Source of the DNA: Planctomycetaceae bacterium
GTDB lineage: Bacteria > Planctomycetota > Planctomycetia > Pirellulales > Lacipirellulaceae
Direction: 5' to 3'
Assembly: GCA_002713555.1 (NCBI GenBank)
Contig: PATG01000069.1
Span: 11,557 to 26,776, forward strand
Length of the DNA: 15,220 bases
Shown: piece after piece, positions 1 through 8,009 of the stretch
How positions within the stretch are numbered: the first letter of the stretch is position 1
Layout of the letters: each line of letters starts with the position of its first letter
Notes under the pieces: model-generated
Told to the model about the DNA's origin: nothing
The model's input: only the letters and a program-made list of their open reading frames with translations
Databases searched by the model: none
Program-made: the position numbers and the translations under genes

Positions 1-1
1 A

Positions 2-697
2 GGAATCGGTGGCACCGATAGACGTTATCGTTTGCAGCGCGTCATCGAAACAATAGAGCATTACGATCCGGACATCCTTTTTTTACAAGAAGTCGATGAC
101 AACGTACCTCGTTCTCGCTACGACTGTCAGTATCAAAAACTCTCCACAGCCCTGGACTTTCCCTACCACGCATATCAGCGTAATGTGCATCTAAAACAAG
201 GGGCCTATGGCAATGCCATCCTCAGTCGTTTTGCTCTGCATGACATCTGCCATCTGGACTTGACCGTGCCGATGAAAAAACGCCGCCGGGCACTCTGGGT
301 CCGGTGTAAGCTCACCTGAAAAAAACACTCTCGAACACTCCTATTAGCAAATACGCATCTTGGTTTATCCGGAATCGAACGGCAAATTCAACTACGCCGT
401 ATTTTAAAGTCACCTGCCCTTTTGCATACTGCCGAGCGCACTCCCATCATAGTGGGTGGTGATTTTAATGATGTCTGAGGAAACCTGGGCAAACAAGTGA
501 TGCAGCCAGGTGGTTTTCAGTCAGCAGCAGGTAATCTGCGAACCTTTCCTGCCGTCATGCCTCTCAGACCACTGGATCGGGTTTTTTATCGTGTTCCCTT
601 GCAAGTGATGAAATCCTTCGCAGGGCATACCAAGGTTTCGCGGCAAGCATCAGACCACTTACCTTTGATCATTGATTTTCAGATAAGAATTCATTGA
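2..697 (+). pseudogene. Endonuclease/exonuclease/phosphatase (EEP) family protein, 5' truncated by the window, with two in-frame TGA codons
   Basis: One reading frame runs from base 2 to the TGA at 695-697 and reads as an EEP-fold metal-dependent phosphohydrolase, a family that includes DNase I-like nucleases and sphingomyelinase-like enzymes. Visible motifs are LFLQEVDD (metal-binding Glu), GAYGNAILSRF, NTHLGLSG, GGDFND and SDHLPL (catalytic Asp-His) near the C-terminus. The N-terminus lies outside the window. Two TGA codons break the frame, at 317-319 (after VRCKLT) and 476-478 (between GGDFNDV and GNLG). The frame is kept on both sides and no indel is visible. From memory of the family, the second site is usually Trp, so TGG to TGA is the simplest change; the residue lost at the first site is less certain. 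I infer a recent pseudogene, since other genes here (comEC, the zinc-ribbon gene) end in TGA and use TGG for Trp. Programmed readthrough is a less likely alternative. It converges on pnp. Confidence 0.75.
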
Positions 698-795
698 CCG
701 TTTATGCTGCCAACCAACCATCTTGCGTGCAACGAAAGGCGACAATCCCAAAACCGAATCTCCTCAACTGACAAAACACCGCAGAGGACATACGT

Positions 796-825
796 AAAAA
801 AGCCCGGATATGGAATATCCGGGCT
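796..825 (-). terminator. Intrinsic terminator of the rpsO-pnp unit
   Basis: A perfect 11-bp stem (AGCCCGGATAT paired with ATATCCGGGCT, 801-825) closes on a 3-nt loop. Read on the minus strand it is followed by six T residues (complement of 796-801). It begins about 40 bases past the pnp stop codon. On the plus strand only a weak T run follows, so it probably works mainly for pnp. Confidence 0.88.
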
Positions 826-865
826 AGGTTTCTAAAAAAGGAGTTGCTGGAATCGGCAGCCACTT

Positions 866-2998
866 TTACGTGGCTGATTCGGCAGTCTCGTTGTCAGCTT
901 TCTCACTTTCACCCAACTCCTGCATCGCTACACGACGACTGAGTTTGACGCGGTCTTGTTCATCAACGGCGATTACTTTTACTTGCATTGCATCGCCTAC
1001 CGCACAAATATCGGCTACATTGCCCACGTACTCGTCGGACAACTCGCTAATATGGCATAACCCATCGCGCCCTGGAAGAATTTCGACAAACGCACCAAAA
1101 TCCTTGACGCTGGTCACCGTACCATCGTAAATCTTGCCGATCTGCACACTTGCTGTGAGTGCATCCACACGAGCCAACCCCGCATCGGCAATCTCCTGAT
1201 TCGCTGCTGCAACAGTCACCGTGCCATCTTCATCGACTTCAATAGTACACCCGACTTCTTCCTGGATGCCACGGATCGTTTTGCCACCCGGACCTATCAA
1301 TAAACCAATCTTGTCGGGGTTAATCTTCGTACGGAGCAAGCGGGGAGCACTCTCCGCCGTATTGCCACGGGGGCATGGAATCGCAGTGAGCATATTGCGG
1401 AGAATTTCCAGACGTGCTTCTTTCGATTGGGCCAAAGTGGCGCGAATGATCTCCTCACTGATGCCGTTTATCTTCAAGTCCAACTGGATACCCGTAATTC
1501 CGTTTTGGGTTCCGGCAATCTTGAAATCCATATCGCCAAAGTGATCCTCATTGCCGATAATATCGGTCAACAATTCCCACTTTTCTCCTTCTTTCACCAA
1601 GCCAACTGAGATCCCGGCAACTGGATTGGTGAGCGGTACGCCGGCTGCCATCAGACCGAGCGTGGCACCACAAACACTTGCCATAGAACTGGAACCATTC
1701 GATTCCAGAATATCTGAAATGACACGTATCGTGTAAGGGAAGGCATCGTGGTCCGGCAGGACAGGGTTCACGCTACGTTCGGCAAGGGCTCCATGACCAA
1801 TTTCACGGCGTCCAGGGCCACGGATGGGACGACATTCACCCACCGAAAACGAAGGAAAATTGTAATCCAGCATGAATCGCTTGGTAAATTCTTCGAACAA
1901 GCCATCCACCCGCTGTTCATCACGACCTGTTCCCAGGCAGATGGTAACGAGCGCTTGTGTCTCGCCACGCTGGAACATGGCCGAACCGTGAACACGCGGT
2001 AGAAGATCGACTTCGCACTGGATATCGCGTAATTCATTCAAACCTCGACCATCTGAGCGAACGCCCGTCAGAATCTGATCACGAACGATTTTGCCTTCTA
2101 AATCGTGCCAGGCCGATCGAAATGAGCTCACCGAATAGGCTCCCTCAGCTTCTTCGTCAGGAATCAGTTCGGCCTGTACCTGATCGCGCAGTGCGTGGAG
2201 CGCGTCTGATTTGGCATGCTTGCCTTCGGTTTTCATGGCCTCAATCATTTGCCCTTCGAAACGCTGAGCAACCACGTCGAAGAGGCCATCGGACTCGGGA
2301 GACTCAAATTCCATTTTGGGTAAACCGGCTTTGTCAATAAACTCTTGCTGCAAATCGCAAAGATCACGAATGACAGCATGCCCGGCCAAAATGGCGTCAA
2401 TCATCGTGTCTTCTGGCATCTCACGGGCAAAACCCTCGATCATCAACACGGCATCCTTCGTTCCTGAGATAATCAGGTCAAGCGTACTCGATTCCAGATC
2501 ATCCTGTGTCGGAAATGGAACAAATTCGCCGCCGATATAGCCCATCCGGACCGAGGCAAGAGGACCTAAAAACGGGAGTGGCGAAATACCCAATGCCGCA
2601 CAGGCTCCATTCATGGCAAGCACATCACCATCCGTCTGGCGGTCACTCGACATGACAAAATTTTGTATTTGGACTTCGTCGTTGAATCCTTCGGGAAACA
2701 TGGGACGAATAGGACGGTCGATGAGACGCGCTGTCAGCGTTTCTTTCATCGTGGGTCGTCCCTCGCGCTTCATGAAGCCACCAGGGAACTTGCCCGCGGC
2801 TGCGGTACGTTCACGGTAATCGCACATTAGCGGAAAGAAATCGATACCTGGCCGGGGCGAACCTGTTGCGGCTGCACTCAGCACGACTGTATCGCCATAT
2901 TGCACGAGGCAACTGCCAGCGGCCTGCTTCGCAAAGATACCCGTTTCAAAAGAGAAAGTACTTTTACCAATTTGCTTTTCAACTCGTATTTTTTTCAA
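866..2998 (-). CDS. pnp: Polyribonucleotide nucleotidyltransferase (PNPase)
   Basis: Phosphorolytic 3'-to-5' exoribonuclease (RNA + Pi to NDPs) of cytoplasmic RNA turnover, a trimeric degradosome-type enzyme. With the start used here (710 residues) the order is RNase PH domain 1 (about 10-140), helical linker, RNase PH domain 2 (about 310-540), KH domain (about 552-612, GPGG loop at 569-572) and S1 domain (about 618-690, KDFGAFVEILPG). Active-site signatures are present: GPGRREIGHGALAERS, SNGSSSMASVCG and FGDMDFKIAGTQNG followed by LDLKING. Length is normal. I chose the TTG at 2998 because TAGGA sits about 9 bases upstream and the protein then opens MKKIRVEKQIG, as in relatives. A TTG at 3061 would add 21 residues unlike the family and is the alternative. 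It lies 239 bases downstream of rpsO on the same strand, the classic rpsO-pnp arrangement, and ends at a strong terminator. Confidence 0.97.
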   Translation of the reverse strand: MKKIRVEKQIGKSTFSFETGIFAKQAAGSCLVQYGDTVVLSAAATGSPRPGIDFFPLMCDYRERTAAAGKFPGGFMKREGRPTMKETLTARLIDRPIRPMFPEGFNDEVQIQNFVMSSDRQTDGDVLAMNGACAALGISPLPFLGPLASVRMGYIGGEFVPFPTQDDLESSTLDLIISGTKDAVLMIEGFAREMPEDTMIDAILAGHAVIRDLCDLQQEFIDKAGLPKMEFESPESDGLFDVVAQRFEGQMIEAMKTEGKHAKSDALHALRDQVQAELIPDEEAEGAYSVSSFRSAWHDLEGKIVRDQILTGVRSDGRGLNELRDIQCEVDLLPRVHGSAMFQRGETQALVTICLGTGRDEQRVDGLFEEFTKRFMLDYNFPSFSVGECRPIRGPGRREIGHGALAERSVNPVLPDHDAFPYTIRVISDILESNGSSSMASVCGATLGLMAAGVPLTNPVAGISVGLVKEGEKWELLTDIIGNEDHFGDMDFKIAGTQNGITGIQLDLKINGISEEIIRATLAQSKEARLEILRNMLTAIPCPRGNTAESAPRLLRTKINPDKIGLLIGPGGKTIRGIQEEVGCTIEVDEDGTVTVAAANQEIADAGLARVDALTASVQIGKIYDGTVTSVKDFGAFVEILPGRDGLCHISELSDEYVGNVADICAVGDAMQVKVIAVDEQDRVKLSRRVAMQELGESEKADNETAESAT

Positions 2999-3116
2999 TT
3001 TTCCAATTCCTACATTAGGTGGGAAGCTGCCATACAGACCAAGTGCCCTACACTCTCTCAATCAAGGCGATAGGCAATTCATCAAACCAATTGCCATCCA
3101 TCAACACGGTTGTCAC

Positions 3117-3142
3117 CATTCAATACACCATCATTCAATACA
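3117..3142. repeat. Short direct repeat in the rpsO-pnp intergenic region
   Basis: CATTCAATACA occurs at 3117-3127 and again at 3132-3142, 15 bases apart start to start. It lies in the 239-base rpsO-pnp gap, which otherwise shows only a weak hairpin just past the rpsO stop. Function unknown; it could be a chance repeat. Confidence 0.4.
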
Positions 3143-3237
3143 AATGACGACCAACCGAATGCGTCTCGTAATACAAGAGAGCAATGAGCAATAACCAACA
3201 ATCGGGTTAGCTCAATCTGGCGTGAAGTACGCCCGAT

Positions 3238-3507
3238 TTACTTTCGAATACCCAGACGGCGCAACAAATCAAGATACAGTTGCGGGTTCTTGCGTTTCAC
3301 ATAATCCAAGAGACGGCGACGCCGACTAACCATACGCATCAAACCGCGTTGGCTGCCAGTGTCCTTTTTGTGAACTTGCAGATGCTCAGTCATTTCGGCA
3401 ATGCGGCTGGTCAGGATCGATATCTGCACTTCTGGCGATCCTGTATCTGTGGCACTGCGTCCATACTCACCAATTAATTCTTGCTTTCTTTCTTTTGTGA
3501 CCGACAT
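3238..3507 (-). CDS. rpsO: 30S ribosomal protein S15
   Basis: Primary 16S rRNA-binding protein that organises the central domain of the small subunit. The product is 89 residues, the standard length. Family signatures are visible: the opening MSVTKERKQELIGEY, TGSPEVQI, the helix containing LTEHL-like 'MTEHLQVHKKD', and GLMRMVSRRRRLLDYVKRKN, which carries the rRNA-contacting basic residues, ending RLGIRK. The ATG at 3507 has an AGGA Shine-Dalgarno about 5 bases upstream. It is first in the rpsO-pnp minus-strand pair. S15 represses its own translation in several phyla through leader structures, and this leader contains strong complementary segments (see 3530-3595). No other clear promoter was found directly upstream. 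Confidence 0.98.
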   Translation of the reverse strand: MSVTKERKQELIGEYGRSATDTGSPEVQISILTSRIAEMTEHLQVHKKDTGSQRGLMRMVSRRRRLLDYVKRKNPQLYLDLLRRLGIRK

Positions 3508-3529
3508 CTTTTCCTGCTTCTGTACTGCG

Positions 3530-3595
3530 GGCTTACGTGCCTGGTTCTACACGGACGGATGGTCAGCTACGCGACCTACGCGTAAGCCACCCAGG
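3530..3595 (-). promoter_or_regulatory. Candidate structured rpsO leader (possible S15 autoregulatory element)
   Basis: In minus-strand order the leader holds CCTGG (3595-3591), GGCTTACG (3588-3581), CCAGG (3544-3540) and CGTAAGCC (3537-3530). GGCTTACG and CGTAAGCC form a perfect 8-bp stem. CCTGG and CCAGG form a 5-bp stem that crosses it, so the two together would be a pseudoknot, or else alternatives. The inner loop has a possible GGTC/GACC hairpin. The element ends 22 bases before the rpsO ATG and close to its Shine-Dalgarno. The pairing is read directly; the regulatory role is inferred from known S15 leader control in other bacteria. The linking loops are short for a full pseudoknot, so switching folds may be more likely. 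Confidence 0.4.
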
Positions 3596-3754
3596 TCCAC
3601 TAATCAAAGCCCGTTTCAAAACCCCATCGTCAGAGGTCCTTCTTTTTAGGCTTGAATAGTCAAAGACCCATTCTTTCCGTGACCCATTTACTCAATGGCC
3701 TATGGCTACGTCTTCCTACTACCAAACAAGTGATACTAAATTACTACTTAGTCC

Positions 3755-3760
3755 TATAAT
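3755..3760 (+). promoter_or_regulatory. Perfect TATAAT, possible -10 element
   Basis: TATAAT lies in an AT-rich stretch 31 bases before the ATG at 3792 and upstream of the hairpin series. No good -35 hexamer is seen at 16-18 bases (GATACT at 17), so a promoter is only possible. Confidence 0.2.
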
Positions 3761-3885
3761 CTAGCAATATAACACCGATTCGCAAGCGCAAATGGGCATG
3801 GAATTTGCCAAATTGGGCGGCGTGGCAGAGCGGGAATCGGCCCGTATTGTGGCTGGCCAGGATAATTCTACCGCCTACGGTGAGT

Positions 3886-3916
3886 TGCAGGGTGGGCCAG
3901 AGCGAAGTGCTGATCC
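3886..3916 (+). repeat. Copy 1 of an intergenic repeat shared with 13190-13218
   Basis: The block begins TGCAGGG, then GGGC, then GAGCGAAG, ending in CC, and has weak internal dyad symmetry (GTGG toward CCAC). The reverse complement of 13190-13218 matches it at 24 of 31 aligned columns with two 1-base gaps. I recall similar GC-rich units between genes in other planctomycetes, so a dispersed repeat is likely, but only two copies can be shown here. Confidence 0.5.
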
Positions 3917-3961
3917 ACAGCTACCCCTGCTGGATCGTTGAATTCTACGAAATGGATGGGC

Positions 3962-4020
3962 CAGCGGACTACAGCCGCTGCCTGCAAACATCATGTGGAG
4001 CATGATGGCTACAATGTAGC
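3962..4020. other. Row of three adjacent perfect hairpins
   Basis: CAGCGG/CCGCTG (3962-3980, 7-nt loop), CATCATG/CATGATG (3989-4007, 5-nt loop) and GCTAC/GTAGC (4008-4020, 3-nt loop) follow each other. They lie 28 bases past the desaturase stop on the minus strand. A further CCTGCC/GGCAGG hairpin spans that stop (around 4041-4060). None has a proper T tract on either strand, so this may be a 3'-end structure for the desaturase mRNA or part of an RNA on the plus strand. Confidence 0.4.
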
Positions 4021-4047
4021 ACAACGCTAATGATGGAAATCCTGCCT

Positions 4048-4983
4048 TTACTGCGGCAGGGCTTTGCGGACATCCTTCAGACGGATCACATCCCAGGCCA
4101 GACCTAGCTTTTCCATCAGCAGGATGACCCAATAAGTCATATCGATCTCCCACCAACGATGTCCCTGGCTGGCCACCCGCTGGTAAGCATGGTGATTGTT
4201 GTGCCATCCCTCGCCCCAGGCCAGGATACCTACCCACCAGAGATTACGGCTATCGTCTGAAGTTTCGTAGTTGCGATAGCCCCAAAGATGCGTTGCTGAG
4301 TTAACGAACCAGGTGATGTGGAGCACATAGACCATACGCACACCCAAACCCCAAAAAACCATCGACCAGCCGCCCCAAGCTGTCCCCAGCCCCCACCCTT
4401 CGGGTCCAAAATACCCAAACAAGAATAATGCACCAGCCAGCATGAAGTGCGAAGGGAGAAACAAATGATGCATAATCACCATCATCTTGTCTTTCACCAT
4501 GTCGGGCGCATAGCGTGTGAGAAGATCCCTGTTCCACTTGCGACCGAAGTCAGGCATGAACCAAAGCAAGTGACTCCACCATCCACCATCTTTCGGAGAG
4601 TGCGGATCTCCCTCCAAATCACTGAATGCGTGGTGTTTACGGTGCTGTGCGACCCAGGTCAAAGCCGAACCTTCGCCCGACAGACCACCAAGAAACGCCA
4701 GTAGCCAGCGAATCGGTCGATAGGTTTTAAAACTCTGATGGGTGAGCAGACGGTGGTACCCCATGCAAACGCCGAAACTGCCGGTCGCGAATGCCAACAC
4801 AATACAGGCAATAAGACCGGGCCAGGTGAAATAGAATGGTGCAATCAGCGCTAAGATATGGACAATTGCAATCCAAACAACAATGGGCCAATTGATCCCG
4901 TTGCTGACAAATGCTTGCAAACCCAGAGCTTGTTCTTTCTGAGCTGGATCTTCCTGATTCGTTATTTTACTTTTATTTGACAC
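4048..4983 (-). CDS. Membrane fatty-acid (acyl-CoA delta-9 type) desaturase
   Basis: Integral-membrane di-iron desaturase that introduces a cis double bond, usually at C9, into a saturated acyl chain; it needs O2 and an electron donor. In the 311-residue product the three histidine boxes are HRLLTH (77-82), HRKHH (114-118) and HNNHH (261-265), with the extra His in NSATHLWG. Hydrophobic spans occur near 33-48, 54-72, 92-105 and around 183-200 and 205-225. The GTG at 4983 is chosen because TAGGA lies about 9 bases upstream, giving MSNKSKITNQE. A TTG at 5058 would add 25 residues and has no Shine-Dalgarno. No fused cytochrome b5 or ferredoxin domain is seen, so the electron donor must be encoded elsewhere. 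Substrate (acyl-CoA or acyl-lipid) and regiospecificity cannot be read from sequence. It is 400 bases downstream of comEC on the same strand, probably a separate unit. Confidence 0.93.
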   Translation of the reverse strand: MSNKSKITNQEDPAQKEQALGLQAFVSNGINWPIVVWIAIVHILALIAPFYFTWPGLIACIVLAFATGSFGVCMGYHRLLTHQSFKTYRPIRWLLAFLGGLSGEGSALTWVAQHRKHHAFSDLEGDPHSPKDGGWWSHLLWFMPDFGRKWNRDLLTRYAPDMVKDKMMVIMHHLFLPSHFMLAGALFLFGYFGPEGWGLGTAWGGWSMVFWGLGVRMVYVLHITWFVNSATHLWGYRNYETSDDSRNLWWVGILAWGEGWHNNHHAYQRVASQGHRWWEIDMTYWVILLMEKLGLAWDVIRLKDVRKALPQ

Positions 4984-5383
4984 GGTTGTGTTTCCTACGG
5001 ATGCCAACTTGTTCCAAAAATACAGTCTAGATTTTTCGCTAGATTCGCCCCTGATCAAGGGGGTGAATAAAGAAGGTCCTACCCGAGAATAAGATAGGGA
5101 ATCTCTTGACCAACGACTAGTCCGGATATTTCTTTCCTTACATCACAAATCGTCTCGTTTTGCTTTCCATACGAGGCTGGGAGGCTCGTATTTTATGAGT
5201 ATTTTTGGGGATTACAAGCAAAACCAACGCATAGCCAATAGGGAGAACCTGAGCTACATAACCAGCGCCAGATAAAATACACAGGGTAGTGCCGACTCTG
5301 CGGAAAACGTCTGGAAATATGCGATATTCTACGGCCGGAATGGACATTCGACCCCTCCGCCGGTCTTTCTGCTAGTATCGCTA
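4984..5383. other. 400-base gap between comEC and the desaturase
   Basis: No recognisable gene. The part nearest the desaturase is its leader. It has a small CCCCT/AGGGG hairpin around the TTG at 5058 and a weak minus-strand promoter-like pair (TTGGTC at 5113-5108, TATTCT at 5091-5086, 16-base spacer, 3/6 and 4/6 matches). An ATACGAG/CTCGTAT hairpin lies at 5169-5191 with only a short T-rich stretch on its plus-strand side. The 69-codon minus-strand frame at 5347-5138 has no family resemblance. Confidence 0.5.
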
Positions 5384-7903
5384 TCAATGACGAAATCTGC
5401 ATTGCTTGACTGTTTTCTCTGTGAGGACAAATTGAATGGCTCCACAGTTGGCCGTATGGAGAATCTGGGAACCGACATCCTGGTAAGAGTCTTCTGTCAG
5501 CTCAAAATCCTGGTCGTTATGACGCCCACTGACTACGGTCCAACTGGGCGTACACCAAGCTGAGAAATTTAGTGGATCGCTAAATATGCTGCCGTGATGA
5601 GGTGCTAACAGAATATCTACGTCCTGAGGGCTGCTGGCAATCACCTCTTCCAGTCCTGGAGACTCCAAATCACCAGGTAAGAGGATCGTACGACCGTCAA
5701 ATTGCACTCGCAATAGAATGCTATTGGCATTATCGCTCCCACCGACACCCATTTGCGGAGGATGCAGCAGATCGATGTCGACGTCGGTGTGGGCTACGCT
5801 GAGCTTGTCACCCAGCCAAACTTCATAAATGGGCACAGCGGCTTGCTCTAGCGAATCACGCAGGAATTCGGGTGCCGTCAATTGTCTACTATCAGCTTGG
5901 TTTGCAAACATTTGTGGCGAAACATAGACCCTACCAACGCGGAAGCGATCAATGAGCCCAGGTACAGCGTTGTAGTGGTCGATATCTGCATGCGAAAGCA
6001 CAATCGCATCAATGTGGGTAATACCTCGGGACCATAAATAGCCGGCAATTGTTCGACTAGCGCTTTGAGGCGACCCCAGACTACCTGCGTCATAGAGGAT
6101 TGTCTGATTGCCTGGCAACTCAAGGACCACACATGTGCCGTGGCCTATCGCAAGAAAAGTACAGGTGAGTCGGCTATCGTTATTTTTCAGGCCACCGGCC
6201 ACAAACCCACAAGCAATCCAAAGTGCAGCCAGCGAAATTTGCCACGGCCAGGGGATGCGAAAACGTGGCACCAGGGCGAACAGGGCAAGACCAGCATAAA
6301 ATCCCCACAACCACCACAGAGGCGGACCGGCACAATACAAACATCCCCAGTCAAACTCGACTGCTCTCTGGACAATCCACTCTGTCGTGCCAAGACACCA
6401 GGAACATATTCCACCTAACAAATTGCCTAGAGGAGGCACCAACCAGCCAACCGCGCAGATAAAAAAGCCCGCTATGAGTGCCCCTGCCACTAACGGCCAA
6501 ATAATTGGGGTAATCGCAATGCCCAAAGGCGTGGCAATATGAAAATGATAGGCCACCAGTGGTGCAGCCAGAACCCATACACAAAAAGAGGCCAGGGTTA
6601 GTTGGCCAGCCTTGTATCCGATCCAGCGTAACATCTTTCGATACCAGGCAGCGTTTTCTTGAATCAGCCGTTTTAATTGGTGCTGTGCCTGCTGCCCTTG
6701 AATTTTTTGTCTGCGAGCCTTCTGGTTTTCAACCAGACGACCAAAGCCGGCCAAAACGGCAACACATAAAAAACTTAGTTGCGTACCACTCCGAAACAGT
6801 TCGCCAGGACTGTAAATAAGCACCACCAGAGCAGCCACCGCCAAGAGATTCACGATTGTCGCACGGCGCGCAAACAATAGGGAAATCAGACCTAGCAAAA
6901 TGAGTACCGTAGCGCGAATTACCGGAGGGCGTCCCCCGGCAATCGCTGCATAAATCACTACCAAAAGGGCTGTCAGCAGGATGCCCCAGCGACGTGAAAT
7001 AAATCCACTGGAGACAACGACCCAAATGACAAATGCCAGTATTCCCACATGCAAACCTGAAACCACCAACAAATGCACCGTACCCGTTTTCAGGAAAGCA
7101 TCGCTGGTAATCTCTTGTAGTCGTTCGCGCTCGCCAAGCAACACGGCTAATGCCAGATCGCTATTTTCTGGCCCCACATATTTTTTCAGTCGCCACTCAC
7201 AACGCTGTCGCAAGAGATCGAGCCAACGGCCCAGGGGTGAGGCCGTTGCTGGCTCCAGAATCGAAATGCACTCCGGTGTCCGGCAGTACAAGTCACAATA
7301 GCGCCCAGCACGTCGTTCTGCACGTGCCCAGTCGTACTGACCGGGATTCAGCGCGGAGGGTACCCTGCCCAAAAGGGCGTATACCTGCAAACGGTCACCC
7401 GCCGTGATATCGACGAGTCCACCTGCAACACGCAAGCGACATTTGCCCGCAGCCTCCTGCCATTGGCGACCATTACGTATGCGTGTAATGCTCACCAGCA
7501 CTTCTCCCATGGGCCCTACAGGCATGGCACGAAGCGGATCTGAAGTCGGGGCCGGACTCCACATCATTCGATCGACTGCCACAGCTTCCACACAAACGGG
7601 CTGTGAGGCTTCCCGGGCAAAACGCCCCAGTTCGTGGCGGGCGGCAAAACCCCAGTGCAATTGGTGCCAGCCACCTCCTACGCAGACAAGAGCGGATAAC
7701 AAGAGTGGAGCAAATTGGTGATCTTTGCCAATTCTCCTCAGTGCAATCGAAATTAGAATCAGCAGGGCTGCCAGGCACCACCAGAAGAGCAAAGGCACAT
7801 CGCCATAGCGATCGGCAAGTATGCCAATCCCCCACGCTAATAATGCCAGCAAAAGTGGCTGCGAGGGCGCTGGCTGTTCAGCAACTGGCTCTGCTGCCGG
7901 CAT
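5384..7903 (-). CDS. comEC: ComEC/Rec2 family DNA-internalisation channel
   Basis: Inner-membrane channel that takes single-stranded DNA into the cytoplasm during natural transformation. At 839 residues it is in the usual range and looks complete. Order: N-terminal membrane spans (about 15-85) with a DUF4131-type OB-like region (about 90-215); the Competence membrane domain (about 245-545) with the conserved HLLVVSGLHVGIL (277-289) and AGGRPPVIRA; then a C-terminal metallo-beta-lactamase-like domain (about 578-835). That last domain carries HADIDH (638-643), GDLE (744-747) and APHHGS (767-772), so its metal site looks intact. The ATG at 7903 has an AGG about 6 bases upstream. It is divergent from the S9 peptidase with 136 bases between. 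It ends in TGA followed immediately by TAG. A long charged, Gln-rich segment (about 392-425, ENQKARRQK to QENAAW) interrupts the membrane domain, presumably as a loop. comEC is widespread in bacteria not known to be competent, so its use here is unproven. Confidence 0.95.
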   Translation of the reverse strand: MPAAEPVAEQPAPSQPLLLALLAWGIGILADRYGDVPLLFWWCLAALLILISIALRRIGKDHQFAPLLLSALVCVGGGWHQLHWGFAARHELGRFAREASQPVCVEAVAVDRMMWSPAPTSDPLRAMPVGPMGEVLVSITRIRNGRQWQEAAGKCRLRVAGGLVDITAGDRLQVYALLGRVPSALNPGQYDWARAERRAGRYCDLYCRTPECISILEPATASPLGRWLDLLRQRCEWRLKKYVGPENSDLALAVLLGERERLQEITSDAFLKTGTVHLLVVSGLHVGILAFVIWVVVSSGFISRRWGILLTALLVVIYAAIAGGRPPVIRATVLILLGLISLLFARRATIVNLLAVAALVVLIYSPGELFRSGTQLSFLCVAVLAGFGRLVENQKARRQKIQGQQAQHQLKRLIQENAAWYRKMLRWIGYKAGQLTLASFCVWVLAAPLVAYHFHIATPLGIAITPIIWPLVAGALIAGFFICAVGWLVPPLGNLLGGICSWCLGTTEWIVQRAVEFDWGCLYCAGPPLWWLWGFYAGLALFALVPRFRIPWPWQISLAALWIACGFVAGGLKNNDSRLTCTFLAIGHGTCVVLELPGNQTILYDAGSLGSPQSASRTIAGYLWSRGITHIDAIVLSHADIDHYNAVPGLIDRFRVGRVYVSPQMFANQADSRQLTAPEFLRDSLEQAAVPIYEVWLGDKLSVAHTDVDIDLLHPPQMGVGGSDNANSILLRVQFDGRTILLPGDLESPGLEEVIASSPQDVDILLAPHHGSIFSDPLNFSAWCTPSWTVVSGRHNDQDFELTEDSYQDVGSQILHTANCGAIQFVLTEKTVKQCRFRH

Positions 7904-8009
7904 AGATTACCTGAGGGAGTCGATCATAAGGAGAGTCGACATTCTAATCTGAAAAATCATCCGAGGAAATCACCTAGATCGCTTGAAGCTAAGCGACAAA
8001 GTGGAGACA

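Larger units (their letters stand above)
3508..4047. other. 540-base region without a convincing gene
   Basis: Between rpsO and the desaturase I see the rpsO leader, a plus-strand TATAAT at 3755-3760, a repeat-like block at 3886-3916 and three hairpins at 3962-4020. A plus-strand ATG frame at 3792-3941 encodes 49 residues ending DPQLPLLDR. It has no recognisable family and no clear Shine-Dalgarno, and it runs through the repeat-like block, so I do not call it a gene. No tRNA could be folded from it by eye. Confidence 0.6.

Noticed and set aside
1..697. Genome-wide TGA-to-Trp reassignment as the explanation for the interrupted EEP gene
   Set aside because: comEC, the zinc-ribbon gene and the EEP frame itself end in TGA, and none of the other genes in the window contains an in-frame TGA.
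3200..3238. AATCGGG/CCCGATT inverted repeat just past rpsO as a terminator
   Set aside because: The loop is 25 bases, an overlapping GGCGT/ACGCC hairpin competes with it, and there is no T tract. An rpsO-pnp read-through unit is more usual.
3821..3916. tRNA-like stretch starting GGCGTGGCAGAGCGGGAAT
   Set aside because: It resembles a tRNA 5' half by wording only. No acceptor, anticodon and T-arm pairing could be completed downstream.
5169..5191. ATACGAG/CTCGTAT hairpin as a comEC terminator
   Set aside because: On the minus strand it is followed by A/G-rich sequence, not T. The mild T run is on the plus strand, where no gene ends.
5138..5347. 69-codon minus-strand frame between comEC and the desaturase
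   Set aside because: No recognisable family, no clear ribosome binding site, and its hydrophobic part is short; a chance frame is likely.
7917..7939. Two GAGTCGA copies and a TCGCTT/AAGCGA hairpin (7979-7996) between comEC and the S9 peptidase, as operators
   Set aside because: Seven-base repeats and a 6-bp hairpin are within chance expectation, and no promoter hexamers align with them.
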